Of a stretch of 64,000 nt of DNA, positions 7,044 through 16,493 are shown piece by piece; within the stretch, counting starts at the first letter, position 1, and each line of letters starts with the position of its first letter. Source of the stretch: an uncultured Kordiimonas sp. (lineage in GTDB: Bacteria; Pseudomonadota; Alphaproteobacteria; Sphingomonadales; Kordiimonadaceae); the NCBI GenBank assembly GCA_947503625.1, contig CANNEK010000001.1, positions 1,342,549 to 1,406,548 of the forward strand, given 5' to 3'. The translations under genes and the position numbers were made by a program. Under the pieces are notes generated by a model. It had not been told where the DNA came from. It did no database searches and saw only the letters and a program-made list of their open reading frames with translations.

Positions 7044-8276
7044 TTAGTCTTGCGCCCATCCATCGATGGGGCCAAGGCTGCTGGCGTCAATCAGCGGTTT
7101 TTCCGCCTCGGGCGCTGTTTGCTTTCGCACATAGTCCGCGAGCGTGGACACACCGCTTTTCTCCATCATATCGGCGAGCTCTTCAGGCGTGCGGTAGACC
7201 GTGAGGCGGCGGACCACTTCCTGCACAAATGCCTCGTCATACATGGCGTTCGATTTCGCGGTTGCTGTCATCCGGTCGATGGGCTTGAGAAACACCAGAC
7301 CGTCAAAAGCATCCAGCATGGTCTGCCCGGGGGCAGCGTCCAGCATGTGGTTGCCGGCATAGGCCGCTTCGCCAAACGGTGTTCCGGTCAGATCAAAACC
7401 AACAGGCTGGTTGCCCTTTGCGGCGAAAGCGCTGTCCCAAAGGCCTTTCTGCATGCGGCCCCAATAATATTTCTTGCGGCTCAGCCCTTCCTGATCGCGC
7501 GCATCACCTTCAGCCTTTACAGACTCGATAAACAGTTGCTGCCCGTGCAAACGCACTGAAAAGCTTTTGTCCGGGTGCCATTGCCGAAAAAATGTGCCGG
7601 TGTTCCAGAAGTAGCTATCGTCTTTTTTGCGAACGCCTGTGTAGGCATGGCGGGTGTTGGTCAGGAAAACGCCTTTTGCGTTGCCGGAAAAACCGCCGAG
7701 CTCGTCCAGAATGGTGAGATACATATCATGGTCGCGGCCCGCAAGGGACTTCTGGGCAGCGGCATAGTCCGCAGCATTTTCAATTGACGGCCACAGCGAC
7801 GGGGTTGACGCCGCAACAACATGCAACCGGTCTTCTTCAGGCAAAGCCCGGTTCACATCATAGATCATTGCCATCAGGTCCAGATAGGACTGCATCGGAT
7901 AGGCGAACGGTGAATAGGTTGCCCTGAACACCGGATACAAAAGTGCCATGTCCTTCTCGGGGCTTGCCAGAAAAGCGTCGATATGGGGTTGCTCGTTGAC
8001 CGAAAACAACTCGACAAAAATGACGGGCTTCAGGGCGACAAAACTGTCTGAGCGCACCAACTGCTGATAAAAATCGAACGGCTCTTTGGCCTGATGGTTA
8101 AAATCGTCAAACAGCACCAGGTCATGGTGCTTCAGTTTATCGACGATATAGTCGACGGGCGGCTTACCCCTGTTTTCAATCGCTGCGATATAGTCATTGA
8201 GCTCGTCCGCAGCGGAAACAGCAGCACCCGCCATCAGCCAGACACCCAGTGTCAAAGCCTGCATAAAATATTTCAT
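7044..8276 (-). CDS. Periplasmic protein of unknown function, possibly ChaN/EreA-like
   Basis: A 410-residue protein with a signal peptide (MKYFMQALTLGVWLMAGAAVSAA, cleavage near residue 22). The mature part begins with a region of the type DLVLFDDFNHQAKEPFDFYQQLV and VIFVELFSVN, which recalls the histidine/acidic surroundings of the TIKI/TraB/ChaN/EreA clan, and has NTRHAYTGV (about 206-214), another His-bearing segment compatible with that clan. The assignment is by general resemblance only. The ATG at 8276 follows GAGGGA at a good spacing. It is downstream of, and on the same strand as, the KDPGal aldolase gene (77 bases apart) but has no obvious link to galactose catabolism. Confidence 0.55.
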   Translation of the reverse strand: MKYFMQALTLGVWLMAGAAVSAADELNDYIAAIENRGKPPVDYIVDKLKHHDLVLFDDFNHQAKEPFDFYQQLVRSDSFVALKPVIFVELFSVNEQPHIDAFLASPEKDMALLYPVFRATYSPFAYPMQSYLDLMAMIYDVNRALPEEDRLHVVAASTPSLWPSIENAADYAAAQKSLAGRDHDMYLTILDELGGFSGNAKGVFLTNTRHAYTGVRKKDDSYFWNTGTFFRQWHPDKSFSVRLHGQQLFIESVKAEGDARDQEGLSRKKYYWGRMQKGLWDSAFAAKGNQPVGFDLTGTPFGEAAYAGNHMLDAAPGQTMLDAFDGLVFLKPIDRMTATAKSNAMYDEAFVQEVVRRLTVYRTPEELADMMEKSGVSTLADYVRKQTAPEAEKPLIDASSLGPIDGWAQD

Positions 8277-8353
8277 GGTTCTTCCCTCGCTAAAGAAAGA
8301 CGTGGGAAGGTAGTGAGTTTTTTCAAGAAAAAATTATCGGACGGTAGCTCGTG

Positions 8354-8977
8354 CTAGCCAAAAGCTGCCTTGCATGCAGCAACTGCCACAATGGCCCGGG
8401 GCTTTACGTCAGCCGCCTTGTCGTCGGGCTTGAAGAGGTTGGTGCCAAGCCCAAACCCATCGGCACCGGAAGCGGCAAACGCGTCCATGTTATCGGCGTT
8501 CACGCCGCCCACGGCAAACAGCGGCACATCATCCGGCAAGACAGCCTTCAGAGCTCCGATTGTAGCCGCCCCCTGCGCGCCGGCAGGAAACAACTTCAGC
8601 GCATCCGCCCCCGCGGCAAGCGCCGCGAAAGCCTCTGTCGCGGTTGCAAAGCCCGGAACCGAAAGCAATCCCAGCTCTCTGGTGCGCTTGATAACATCTG
8701 CATTCGTATTGGGGGAGACAATAACCCTGCCGCCCGCCTGCGCGACAAGATCGACCTCGCCGGTGTGCAACACAGTGCCAGCGCCGACCAGCGCATCTTC
8801 ACCAAAGTTTTCTGCGAGCAGGCTGATAGAGCGGTATACATCTGGCGAGTTTAGTGGCACTTCGATGGTGGATATGCCAGCATCAATGAGAACACGCCCG
8901 ATATCAACAACGTCGTCCGGAACCACGCCGCGCAAAATCGCGATGAGCCGCCCGGCTTTTGAATGAATCTGCTGCAT
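8354..8977 (-). CDS. dgoA: 2-dehydro-3-deoxy-6-phosphogalactonate aldolase
   Basis: A 207-residue class I aldolase of the KDPG/KDPGal family that splits 2-keto-3-deoxy-6-phosphogalactonate into pyruvate and D-glyceraldehyde-3-phosphate in the cytoplasm. Visible motifs are ILRG (14-17), the catalytic glutamate in IEVPLNSP (E39), GAGTV (65-69), SPNT (88-91), the Schiff-base lysine in LKLFPAG (K128) and the phosphate-binding AVGGVN. The PLNSP and SPNT variants and the neighbouring KDGal kinase favour DgoA over Eda. The gene is divergent from glpD across a 146-base region holding an AT-rich palindrome shared with two other promoters of this cluster. Confidence 0.9.
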   Translation of the reverse strand: MQQIHSKAGRLIAILRGVVPDDVVDIGRVLIDAGISTIEVPLNSPDVYRSISLLAENFGEDALVGAGTVLHTGEVDLVAQAGGRVIVSPNTNADVIKRTRELGLLSVPGFATATEAFAALAAGADALKLFPAGAQGAATIGALKAVLPDDVPLFAVGGVNADNMDAFAASGADGFGLGTNLFKPDDKAADVKPRAIVAVAACKAAFG

Positions 8978-9031
8978 TGTTCGCCTGACCTTTAAATACC
9001 TAGCCGGAGTGTACTTTCGCTATAGTTTAAT

Positions 9032-9047
9032 TATCATATAAATGATA
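9032..9047. promoter_or_regulatory. Candidate operator in the dgoA/glpD divergent region
   Basis: The palindrome TATCAT-ATAA-ATGATA (perfect 6-base arms) lies midway between the divergent starts of dgoA (8977) and glpD (9124). Its minus-strand reading, TTTATATGATAATT, resembles stretches at 14219 and 18203 in the other two divergent regions of the galactose cluster. The GntR/FCD regulator encoded at 16494-17207 is the obvious candidate ligand, but nothing in the sequence proves it. Confidence 0.45.
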
Positions 9048-9123
9048 TCGGGCAACCATGCCAGACTACCGTAACAAATAGCCAGCATAGCTGGTAAAGT
9101 ATAGAGAACAACCATTGGCGAGC

Positions 9124-10650
9124 ATGCGCAGGGAAACAGACATATTGATTGTCGGTGGCGGCATCAACGGCGCAGGCGTAGCACGTGATGCAGCGGGGCG
9201 CGGCCTTGACGTCACTCTTCTGGAGCAGGCTGATCTTGCCGGTGCAACCTCGTCTGCCAGTTCCAAGCTTATTCACGGCGGCCTGAGGTATCTGGAAAAC
9301 TATGAATTCCGACTGGTGCGCGAATCTTTGATGGAGCGCGAGCGGTTATGGAAAATCGCGCCTCACATCATCACGCCGCTGCGCTTTATCCTGCCGCACC
9401 ACAAAGGCCTTCGGCCTGCCTTTATCCTCAGGCTGGGCCTATTTCTTTACGACCACATTGGTGGCCGCAAGCTGCTGCCGCCAACCAGACAGCTGGATTT
9501 GCGATCAGGGGCAGCGGGCGAACCACTCGCGGACAGCTTCAAGCAGGGGTTTGAATATTCCGACTGCTGGGTAGATGACGCACGTCTTGTTGTACTGAAT
9601 GCCATGAGCGCGGCGGAAATGGGTGCTGATATCCTGACCGGGCACACTTTTCTGGGTGCAAAACGAAAGAATGGCAGGTGGCTCGCCTCGGTGAAAACCG
9701 AACAGAGTGTCATTGAAGAGATAAGCGCACGAATACTGGTAAACGCGGCGGGGCCGTGGGTCGATAAAACGCTCAACGCCTGCGATGTTGGCCAGCAAAA
9801 CATGGGCTCGGTTCGGCTCGTTAAGGGCAGCCACATCGTTGTGCCGCGCCTGTATGCCCATAACCGGGCCTATACTTTCCAGAATTCGGATGGCCGGGTG
9901 ATTTTCTCTATCCCGTACGAAGGGGACTACACCCTCATAGGCACAACAGATACACCGTTTGAAGAAGACCCAAGAACAGCTGAAGCTGATGACAGGGAAG
10001 TTGAATATCTGTGTAATGCTGCATCGGAGTATTTCAAAAAACCGATCGTCCCGAATGATGTTACCTGGAGCTATTCAGGCGTGCGGCCCCTGTATGATGA
10101 CGGGGCGGAAAGTGCCTCAAAGGCCACCCGCGACTATGTGTTGGAGTTGAACGCGCCGGACACACCCGAAAACGCCGCGCCGCTGCTCAGCATCTATGGC
10201 GGCAAGGTCACAACCTACCGGCGGCTTGCGGAAGAAGTGCTGGAAAAGCTGGAACCCTACACGGGTGAGGAACGAGGCCCATGGACGGAAAACGCTCCGC
10301 TGCCGGGTGGTGACCTGCCCGGTCGGGAACTACCGCAAAAAGCCCACACGGATTTCATATCGGGCTTGCAGAAACAAGTCTCCTGGTTGCCTGAAATGAC
10401 GTGTGCAAGGCTTGCTGCATCATACGGCACACGCGTGCAGATACTGCTTGGGAATGCGACATGCCTTGAAGATATGGGGCAGCATTTTGGTGCTGGCCTT
10501 TATGAACGCGAAGTTGAGTATCTGCGGCAGCATGAGTGGGCAAAGTCAGCAGACGATATTTTATGGCGACGTAGCAAACTGGGCCTTCACATGACAAGCG
10601 GCGAACGCGCCGCCCTGACAAAATGGTTGAACGACTACCCTTCCCCATAA
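9124..10650 (+). CDS. glpD: Aerobic glycerol-3-phosphate dehydrogenase (FAD, quinone-linked)
   Basis: A 508-residue FAD enzyme that oxidises sn-glycerol-3-phosphate to dihydroxyacetone phosphate and passes electrons to ubiquinone at the inner membrane. The N-terminal dinucleotide fold is ILIVGGGINGAG followed by the family signature SSKLIHGGLRYLE (about 48-60); VNAAGPW, FSIPYEGDYTLIGTTDTPF and SGVRPLYDD match GlpD, and the C-terminal GlpD domain is present. The ATG at 9124 aligns best with family N-termini; a TTG at 9115 is possible and neither has a strong SD. It lies inside the galactoside cluster, divergent from dgoA, with neither glpK nor glpF beside it. This suggests that the imported galactoside carries a glycerol moiety. 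Confidence 0.92.
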   Translation: MRRETDILIVGGGINGAGVARDAAGRGLDVTLLEQADLAGATSSASSKLIHGGLRYLENYEFRLVRESLMERERLWKIAPHIITPLRFILPHHKGLRPAFILRLGLFLYDHIGGRKLLPPTRQLDLRSGAAGEPLADSFKQGFEYSDCWVDDARLVVLNAMSAAEMGADILTGHTFLGAKRKNGRWLASVKTEQSVIEEISARILVNAAGPWVDKTLNACDVGQQNMGSVRLVKGSHIVVPRLYAHNRAYTFQNSDGRVIFSIPYEGDYTLIGTTDTPFEEDPRTAEADDREVEYLCNAASEYFKKPIVPNDVTWSYSGVRPLYDDGAESASKATRDYVLELNAPDTPENAAPLLSIYGGKVTTYRRLAEEVLEKLEPYTGEERGPWTENAPLPGGDLPGRELPQKAHTDFISGLQKQVSWLPEMTCARLAASYGTRVQILLGNATCLEDMGQHFGAGLYEREVEYLRQHEWAKSADDILWRRSKLGLHMTSGERAALTKWLNDYPSP

Positions 10651-10679
10651 ACGATGCAAGCCGCAGATATTGGTGCAAC

Positions 10680-12128
10680 CTATTCCGCCGCCACCTCCGG
10701 AACCTGGGGCTTCAGGCCAATAAACCGCGCCGAGCGGCCAAACAGCAGGCGATTTACACCGAGCGCGGTCAGGACACAGAAAATCAACGTGATGAACATC
10801 AGATGGATATAGTGGAACGGCGACCATCCAAACGAGAAGACGCCGTACAGCAGCGTCCCTGAAACCACAGCAATAATCATCGCGCGGGCGTCAACGTCCT
10901 TAAACAGCAACCCGACCAGAAATGTCGACAGGATCGGCATGCTGAGCAGGCCATAGAGCTGCTGAACCGTATTAATGATGCTTTCCGCCTGCTGATACAG
11001 GGGCACCAGCGCAAGCGCCAACACGACAAAAACAGCCGTCACCCAGCCACTCAACACCTTCACTCTGGGTTCGGGATTGAAGTATTTTTCATGGATATCC
11101 ATGACATAAAGCGCGGTTGAGGAATTGAGAATACTGTTGAAGCTGGTCAGGACAGCCGCCGCAATCGCCGCAGCAAACGCCCCCGACAGCCAAACAGGCA
11201 ACACATCACTGACAATACGTCCGTATGCCGCGTCGCCAATATCACCATATAGCTTGTAGGACACAATGCCGGGCAAAACGATCATCGGGGGCACAATCAA
11301 TAACCGGATGCCCGCTGCCGCAAACACCCCTTTTTGCGCTTCTTTCAGCGTGGGCGATGCCATCGCACGCTGGGTGATGGTCTGATTGGTGCTCCAGTAA
11401 AACACCTGAATGAAGATCATTCCGGTCAGAAGCGTATGCCACGGGATCGGGCTTTCATCGCTGCCGATCAGGGTCAGGCGTTCAGCCGGTATACCGGAAA
11501 AATCGAAATTAATGGCTTTCAGCGCAAGGAACACAACAAGGATGCCCATCCCGAGCAGCATGATGCCGCTGTAGGTGTCAGATACCGCGACTGCCCGTAG
11601 ACCACCGAATATCGCGTAACATGCGCCGATAACCGCAAACAGGCTAGCAAGCACCATGATCGATACGTCAACACCAAACATGGACTGCATGAAAAGCGAT
11701 CCGCCATACAACATGGCAGGCAGGAAAATGAAGATGTTGCCAAGCAGAAACATCACCGAAACCGTCGCCCGGATGTGATGATCATTATAGCGCTTTTCCA
11801 GAAGTTCGGTCGTTGTCGTGCAATTATTGCGGTAGTAAACGGGCAAGAAAACCTTCGCCAAAATCACAAGGCCCGCGACAGCCGCAAATTCCCACCATGC
11901 CAGAAGCGCCATCTGGTTGCCGTTCATGCCGACAAGCTGATCCGTGCTCAGGTTAGTGAGCGTGATCGAGCCGGCGACAAACACCCATGACAAACCGCCC
12001 CCTGCCAGAAAATATTCCTTGTTGGAATTACTGTCTGCACGCGTGCCGCGGCATTTCAAATAGGTCGCCAGTGCAATAGCGGCCGTGAACAACAGAAAGA
12101 CAACCACCTGAACCGTTTGCAATTCCAA
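10680..12128 (-). CDS. Sodium:solute symporter of the SSS/SLC5 family, probably for a galactoside
   Basis: A 482-residue inner-membrane protein with about 13 hydrophobic segments and the LeuT-like fold of the SSS family, close in length and pattern to bacterial Na+/galactose symporters such as vSGLT. Helix 1 (FLLFTAAIALATYLKC), the FAGGG-like EYFLAGGGLSW segment (about 38-48), ITLTNLSTDQLVGMNG (55-70) and FNSILNSSTALYVMDIH (about 335-351) are characteristic. The start is a TTG at 12128 with a strong GGGAG five to eight bases upstream. It is followed 30 bases downstream of the GH42 gene on the same strand, so the two are probably co-transcribed. The substrate is inferred from context: galactose or a galactoside. 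Confidence 0.85.
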   Translation of the reverse strand: MELQTVQVVVFLLFTAAIALATYLKCRGTRADSNSNKEYFLAGGGLSWVFVAGSITLTNLSTDQLVGMNGNQMALLAWWEFAAVAGLVILAKVFLPVYYRNNCTTTTELLEKRYNDHHIRATVSVMFLLGNIFIFLPAMLYGGSLFMQSMFGVDVSIMVLASLFAVIGACYAIFGGLRAVAVSDTYSGIMLLGMGILVVFLALKAINFDFSGIPAERLTLIGSDESPIPWHTLLTGMIFIQVFYWSTNQTITQRAMASPTLKEAQKGVFAAAGIRLLIVPPMIVLPGIVSYKLYGDIGDAAYGRIVSDVLPVWLSGAFAAAIAAAVLTSFNSILNSSTALYVMDIHEKYFNPEPRVKVLSGWVTAVFVVLALALVPLYQQAESIINTVQQLYGLLSMPILSTFLVGLLFKDVDARAMIIAVVSGTLLYGVFSFGWSPFHYIHLMFITLIFCVLTALGVNRLLFGRSARFIGLKPQVPEVAAE

Positions 12129-12158
12129 CTGAACTCTCCCTGATTGCGATACACGCGC

Positions 12159-14144
12159 TTACGAAGCGCCCGGATTTGAATGCGCAGGCTGCCGCCATAC
12201 GGTCACATCACGCGGCTGCACGTGCCGTTCCCCAACAACAAATTCTGCACCAGCCGAAGCAGGTGCAGCCTGCGGCACTTCCGCGTAATTGAATGCAAAA
12301 TACAATTCACCGCGTCGGCACAAACGCATGTCTTGCGGTAGCCTGAAAGTTTCGACACCCTTCAGTCCACATTGGGCTTCAAAGAGGTCCTGCAAAAAAC
12401 CGTCATCTGTGAGCGCCGCGAGATAGATGATATTGGCCGCCTGAACCACGGCGGGCGCGTCATCCGCGTAGGTGGCCAGCACTTCAACATCACCTGCGGG
12501 CTCCAGCTCCTCGCACCAGGAATGCACGTGATATGCCCCTTCGCCCCATATCAGTTTTTCGGGGCAATCGGGCCGCAGCGTTTCGACCGATACAACCTTC
12601 ACCGGCAACACCTGCTGCAATGCACCCGGGGCCAGCGTATCGGGAATGCTGAATTCTTCGGTTTTGGCACCACTGCGCGGACCAAAAATAATCGTCGCCT
12701 GCGCTGCTTTGCATTTTCGGGCAAAAGCTTCGTCTACATGTGGCAGGCATGGCACCACCACGATCCTGTACTCGTCAAAAGAAGAGGCTTTCGAAATGAA
12801 GTCAACATCCACACCTAACCGGCGCAGCGCTGAATACCAGGCGAACTCGACACACACAAAATCATAACCGGCGCCCTGCTGCTCTATATCCGAATGCCAC
12901 AGGGCTTCCACATCAGTCACGATCGCAACCGGTGATTTTGCCTTCTTCAAGGCCGCAATATCGATCTTCGATATATCCTTGAACACCTGCTCGACTTCAG
13001 GCCATGCCGCAGCGGGGACGTTATCGGGACGGCGCAGGCCTGCATGCATCTGTTCCTGGGCAAAAGGCACCTGCCGCCAGCGGAAATAGCTGACACAATC
13101 GGCTCCGTGCGCAAACGCCTCGAGGGACCACAAGCGAACCATGCCTTTTGCCGGTTTCGGATTATGCGGCGCCCAGTTTACCGGGCCAGGCTGTTGCTCC
13201 ATCACCCAGTAACCGCCAGTTACGAAACTGCGCGATGTGTCATGATAGTAGGCACTGAAATCTGGATGTCCGGTTCGCATATAGCGGCGAACATCATCCG
13301 GCCCGGCGGCGCGGAAGAACATGTCTGTGCGCCCCAGCGGGTAATTGTCGTAGGAGGCAATGTCCAGATCCTTACCAAGCGCATAGGCGTCTACATACAG
13401 GTCTTCTTTCGGAATGAAGTTGTGTGTGATCCATTTGCCCGGAGCATTTTCCCGAATAACAGCGACCATCTTCCGGTGGAACTCCACCACCTTGTCAGAA
13501 GAATAGCGCCGATAGGCCAGTCTGTGAGCAGGGTTGGTCTCCGTCACCGCCCCGACCGGCAGTTCGATTTCCGAGAAATCTTTATACTCCATTGACCAGA
13601 ATACAGTGCCCCAGGCAGCGTTCAGCTTTTCAATATTGGCGTAGCGTTCTGCGCACCAGTTCCGGAAGCCGGTTCTGGCGGCCCGTGATACGCTAAGCGC
13701 GGTATCGTGACAGCACAGTTCGTTATCAGTTTGCCATCCAACAATATCGGGGTGCCCGCCATAGCGTTTGGTCAAGACATCCGTAATCCGCAAGGCTTCC
13801 TGAAGATATCGTTCGCTTGAAAAATCATAGTGCCGCCGGGAGCCAAAGCCGCGCGCTTTACCTGTCGCAGGATCAACCGGCAATATCTCGGGAAATTCAT
13901 CAATCAACCACTTGGGCGGTGTGGCCGTCGGCGTGCCAAACACGATCTTCAGCCCGGCATCGGCCAGCGTTTCAATGGCCAGGTCAAGCCATTCAAAATG
14001 AAAATCATCCCGCGCGGGTTCTATCCGCGACCAGGTAAACTCTCCGATGCGAACATAAGATAGCCCCAGTGCCTTCATGTCAGCAGCGTCCTGCTGCCAC
14101 ATGTCTTGCCGCCAATGCTCAGGATAATAGCAAACGCCCAGCAT
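12159..14144 (-). CDS. Beta-galactosidase, glycoside hydrolase family 42
   Basis: A 661-residue retaining beta-galactosidase. The N-terminus MLGVCYYPEHW is the typical GH42 beginning of the catalytic (beta/alpha)8 barrel. The acid/base is E142 in TDNELCC and the nucleophile is probably E316 in WVMEQQPG. The trimerisation and C-terminal domains follow. The ATG at 14144 has a good GGGAG six bases upstream; the frame extends 20 codons further to a GTG but with worse signals. There is no signal peptide, so hydrolysis is cytoplasmic after import by the adjacent symporter. The gene is divergent from the GH36 alpha-galactosidase. The substrate could be beta-galactosides such as galactooligosaccharides or beta-galactosylglycerol. 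Confidence 0.92.
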   Translation of the reverse strand: MLGVCYYPEHWRQDMWQQDAADMKALGLSYVRIGEFTWSRIEPARDDFHFEWLDLAIETLADAGLKIVFGTPTATPPKWLIDEFPEILPVDPATGKARGFGSRRHYDFSSERYLQEALRITDVLTKRYGGHPDIVGWQTDNELCCHDTALSVSRAARTGFRNWCAERYANIEKLNAAWGTVFWSMEYKDFSEIELPVGAVTETNPAHRLAYRRYSSDKVVEFHRKMVAVIRENAPGKWITHNFIPKEDLYVDAYALGKDLDIASYDNYPLGRTDMFFRAAGPDDVRRYMRTGHPDFSAYYHDTSRSFVTGGYWVMEQQPGPVNWAPHNPKPAKGMVRLWSLEAFAHGADCVSYFRWRQVPFAQEQMHAGLRRPDNVPAAAWPEVEQVFKDISKIDIAALKKAKSPVAIVTDVEALWHSDIEQQGAGYDFVCVEFAWYSALRRLGVDVDFISKASSFDEYRIVVVPCLPHVDEAFARKCKAAQATIIFGPRSGAKTEEFSIPDTLAPGALQQVLPVKVVSVETLRPDCPEKLIWGEGAYHVHSWCEELEPAGDVEVLATYADDAPAVVQAANIIYLAALTDDGFLQDLFEAQCGLKGVETFRLPQDMRLCRRGELYFAFNYAEVPQAAPASAGAEFVVGERHVQPRDVTVWRQPAHSNPGAS

Positions 14145-14218
14145 GTGTTCTCCCGGCATCCTTGCCCCAGCGTTCGTGCGTGCCGGCGGCGCACGCCCTG
14201 TCACGAGCGCAGGTATTA

Positions 14219-14232
14219 TTTATATGACTATA
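14219..14232 (+). promoter_or_regulatory. Candidate operator between the GH42 and GH36 genes
   Basis: TTTATATGACTATA lies in the 218-base divergent region between the beta- and alpha-galactosidase genes. It resembles the minus-strand reading of 9034-9047 and the stretch at 18203-18216. The core TATATGA is common to all three. Here no good palindrome is formed, so it is weaker than the 9032 site. Confidence 0.35.
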
Positions 14233-14362
14233 TTTCAGCGGTCACGCTAGTATGATCACTTGCCACCGTCAATAGGAGCAGCCAGATTGGTATCGGGTTG
14301 AAACCAAACGACGAAAGCGCTTTTTACCGCGCTGCAAACCGCGAACCCTGTGAGACGATCCT

Positions 14363-16480
14363 ATGCCGACGAAAGCTCAAAAGCACATTCCTTTTCAGGG
14401 CGAAAATACCTGTGTGATTGTTACCGTCGAGGCCGGCTTTGCCGCGATAAAATACTGGGGGCCACGGCTTGAATTTGCGACCGCCGATGAAATAGACACA
14501 CTGCTGACCAGAACGCCCGCCGTGGGCACGCCGTCCATCGAAACTCCCATATCGCTGTGTCCCACACTCGGCTCCGGTTTCTCGGGCACCGGCGGCATCG
14601 AATTGCACCGGCAAGGGCTTGCATGGGACTTTAACCCGCAGTGGCACGAAGTCGTACAACAATCACCTGAATACCTTTGCCTGAGGCTTGTCGATGACAT
14701 CAGCAAAGTTGATATCACGCTTGCACTGAACTTTTGCCCGGAAAGCGATGTTTTGAAGGTCACCCATACGGTCACCAACACAGGGCCTGCAGGTCTGACA
14801 ATAAACTGGTGCTGCGCGGGAACGCTGCCGCTACCCGGCGACGCCACAGAGTTAACCGGGTTCCATGGCGGCTGGGCACAGGAATTCCAGACCCAATCCA
14901 CCACACTGATAACGGGTGCACATGTTCGCGAAAACCTGCGCGGTCGTACCTCACATGCCAGCTTCCCGGGACTGTTGGCCCATGCAAAACAAACAACGGA
15001 AACCCAGGGTGCAGCATATGGTTTTCATCTGGGCTGGAGCGGCAATCACCGACTTGTGGCGGAGCGTTTGAATGATGGCAGGGCGATGGTCCAGATGGGC
15101 GAACGCCTGTTGGCAGGTGAAATGATCCTCGGTGAGAGCGAGAGCTATGAAACGCCAGCGCTCTATGCGTCCTTTTCGGCCACAGGGTTTTCCCGCCTGT
15201 CGCAGAACTTCCATCAGTATGTGCGCAAAAACCTGCTATCTGAAACACTGAACAAGCCGCGCCCCATACACTACAACACATGGGAAGCCATCTACTTCGA
15301 CCATGATGCCGGGAAACTGAAAGCCCTTGCCAGTAAAGCAGCTAGCGTCGGGGCGGAACGGTTCATACTGGACGATGGCTGGTTCCTCGGCAGACGAGAC
15401 GATACCGCAGGCCTCGGCGACTGGTACATTGACACCGCCATCTATCCCGAGGGCCTGTCTCCCCTGATTGATCATGTGGTTGAACAGGGTATGGAGTTTG
15501 GCTTGTGGGTAGAGCCTGAAATGGTCAACCCGGACAGCGACCTTTACCGCGCACACCCGGACTGGGTGCTGTCATCGCAGACGACCGGCCAAATCCCTTC
15601 CCGAAACCAGTTGGTTCTGGACCTGACGAATCCGGAGGTGACGGACTATCTTTTTCGGCGGCTTGACGCGCTTCTCAGCGAGAATGCGATCTCCTATCTG
15701 AAGTGGGATATGAACCGGGACATTCATCACCCCGGCAGTCTAGGCAAACCAGTGGTTCATCAACAAACAAAGGCACTTTATTCTCTCATCGAAAAACTCC
15801 GCGCCGGGCACCCGGCGATTGAAATCGAGAGCTGTTCTTCTGGTGGGGCCCGGGCCGATTTCGGCATTCTGGAACATACAGACAGAATCTGGACATCAGA
15901 CAACAATGACGCCCTCGACCGATTGCAAATTCAAAAAGGCATGTCGTTCTTTTTTCCGAGTGAGGTGATGGGCTCCCACATAGGCCCGCGCGAATGCCAT
16001 ATCACCGGCAGGCACTTACCCATGACCCTGCGCGCCGCAACGGCACTGTTTGGCCATATGGGCATGGAACTGGATTTAACCGAGCTGACGGAAGCGGAAG
16101 AAACAATATTGGCTTCTGCGATCGCACTGCACAAAAAACACAGGGCGTTAATCCATTCGGGTAAGCTGGTGCGCATGGAAAACCAACCACATGCAAACGC
16201 GTTCGGTATTGTGGCGAAGGACAAATCCGAAGCCCTGTTTTCCTACACGCAAATCGCCAGTCGCATGGATATCAGCCCCGAGGTTTTTCATTTTGATGGA
16301 TTGTCTTCAGGAGAAAAATATCAAATGAAGCAGGTCTGGCCCACCGGAGGTGACAAGGCTGGCCGGGGCCCTCATCTGGATAGCGCCGTTTTTTCAGGAG
16401 AAGCACTGATGGCCGCTGGCATGCAATTGCCGGCAATGCGGCCCGAAACCGCCTTGATATTTTACCTGACGCAAGAATAG
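14363..16480 (+). CDS. Alpha-galactosidase, glycoside hydrolase family 36
   Basis: A 705-residue enzyme hydrolysing terminal alpha-galactosyl bonds with retention. An N-terminal beta-sandwich (to about 300) precedes the barrel. The nucleophile is D449 in YLKWDMNRD and the acid/base is D513 in WTSDNNDALDR; FILDDGWF (335-342), LWVEPEMVNPDSDL (381-394) and ESCSSGGAR (489-497) are standard GH36 motifs. No signal peptide is present, so it acts in the cytoplasm. The ATG at 14363 is the first in frame, with only a weak SD. It is divergent from GH42 and convergent with the GntR gene, 13 bases apart. Natural substrates could be melibiose, raffinose, or alpha-galactosyl units of galactolipid-derived glycosides. 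Confidence 0.93.
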   Translation: MPTKAQKHIPFQGENTCVIVTVEAGFAAIKYWGPRLEFATADEIDTLLTRTPAVGTPSIETPISLCPTLGSGFSGTGGIELHRQGLAWDFNPQWHEVVQQSPEYLCLRLVDDISKVDITLALNFCPESDVLKVTHTVTNTGPAGLTINWCCAGTLPLPGDATELTGFHGGWAQEFQTQSTTLITGAHVRENLRGRTSHASFPGLLAHAKQTTETQGAAYGFHLGWSGNHRLVAERLNDGRAMVQMGERLLAGEMILGESESYETPALYASFSATGFSRLSQNFHQYVRKNLLSETLNKPRPIHYNTWEAIYFDHDAGKLKALASKAASVGAERFILDDGWFLGRRDDTAGLGDWYIDTAIYPEGLSPLIDHVVEQGMEFGLWVEPEMVNPDSDLYRAHPDWVLSSQTTGQIPSRNQLVLDLTNPEVTDYLFRRLDALLSENAISYLKWDMNRDIHHPGSLGKPVVHQQTKALYSLIEKLRAGHPAIEIESCSSGGARADFGILEHTDRIWTSDNNDALDRLQIQKGMSFFFPSEVMGSHIGPRECHITGRHLPMTLRAATALFGHMGMELDLTELTEAEETILASAIALHKKHRALIHSGKLVRMENQPHANAFGIVAKDKSEALFSYTQIASRMDISPEVFHFDGLSSGEKYQMKQVWPTGGDKAGRGPHLDSAVFSGEALMAAGMQLPAMRPETALIFYLTQE

Positions 16481-16493
16481 CCCCCTGCCTGCG

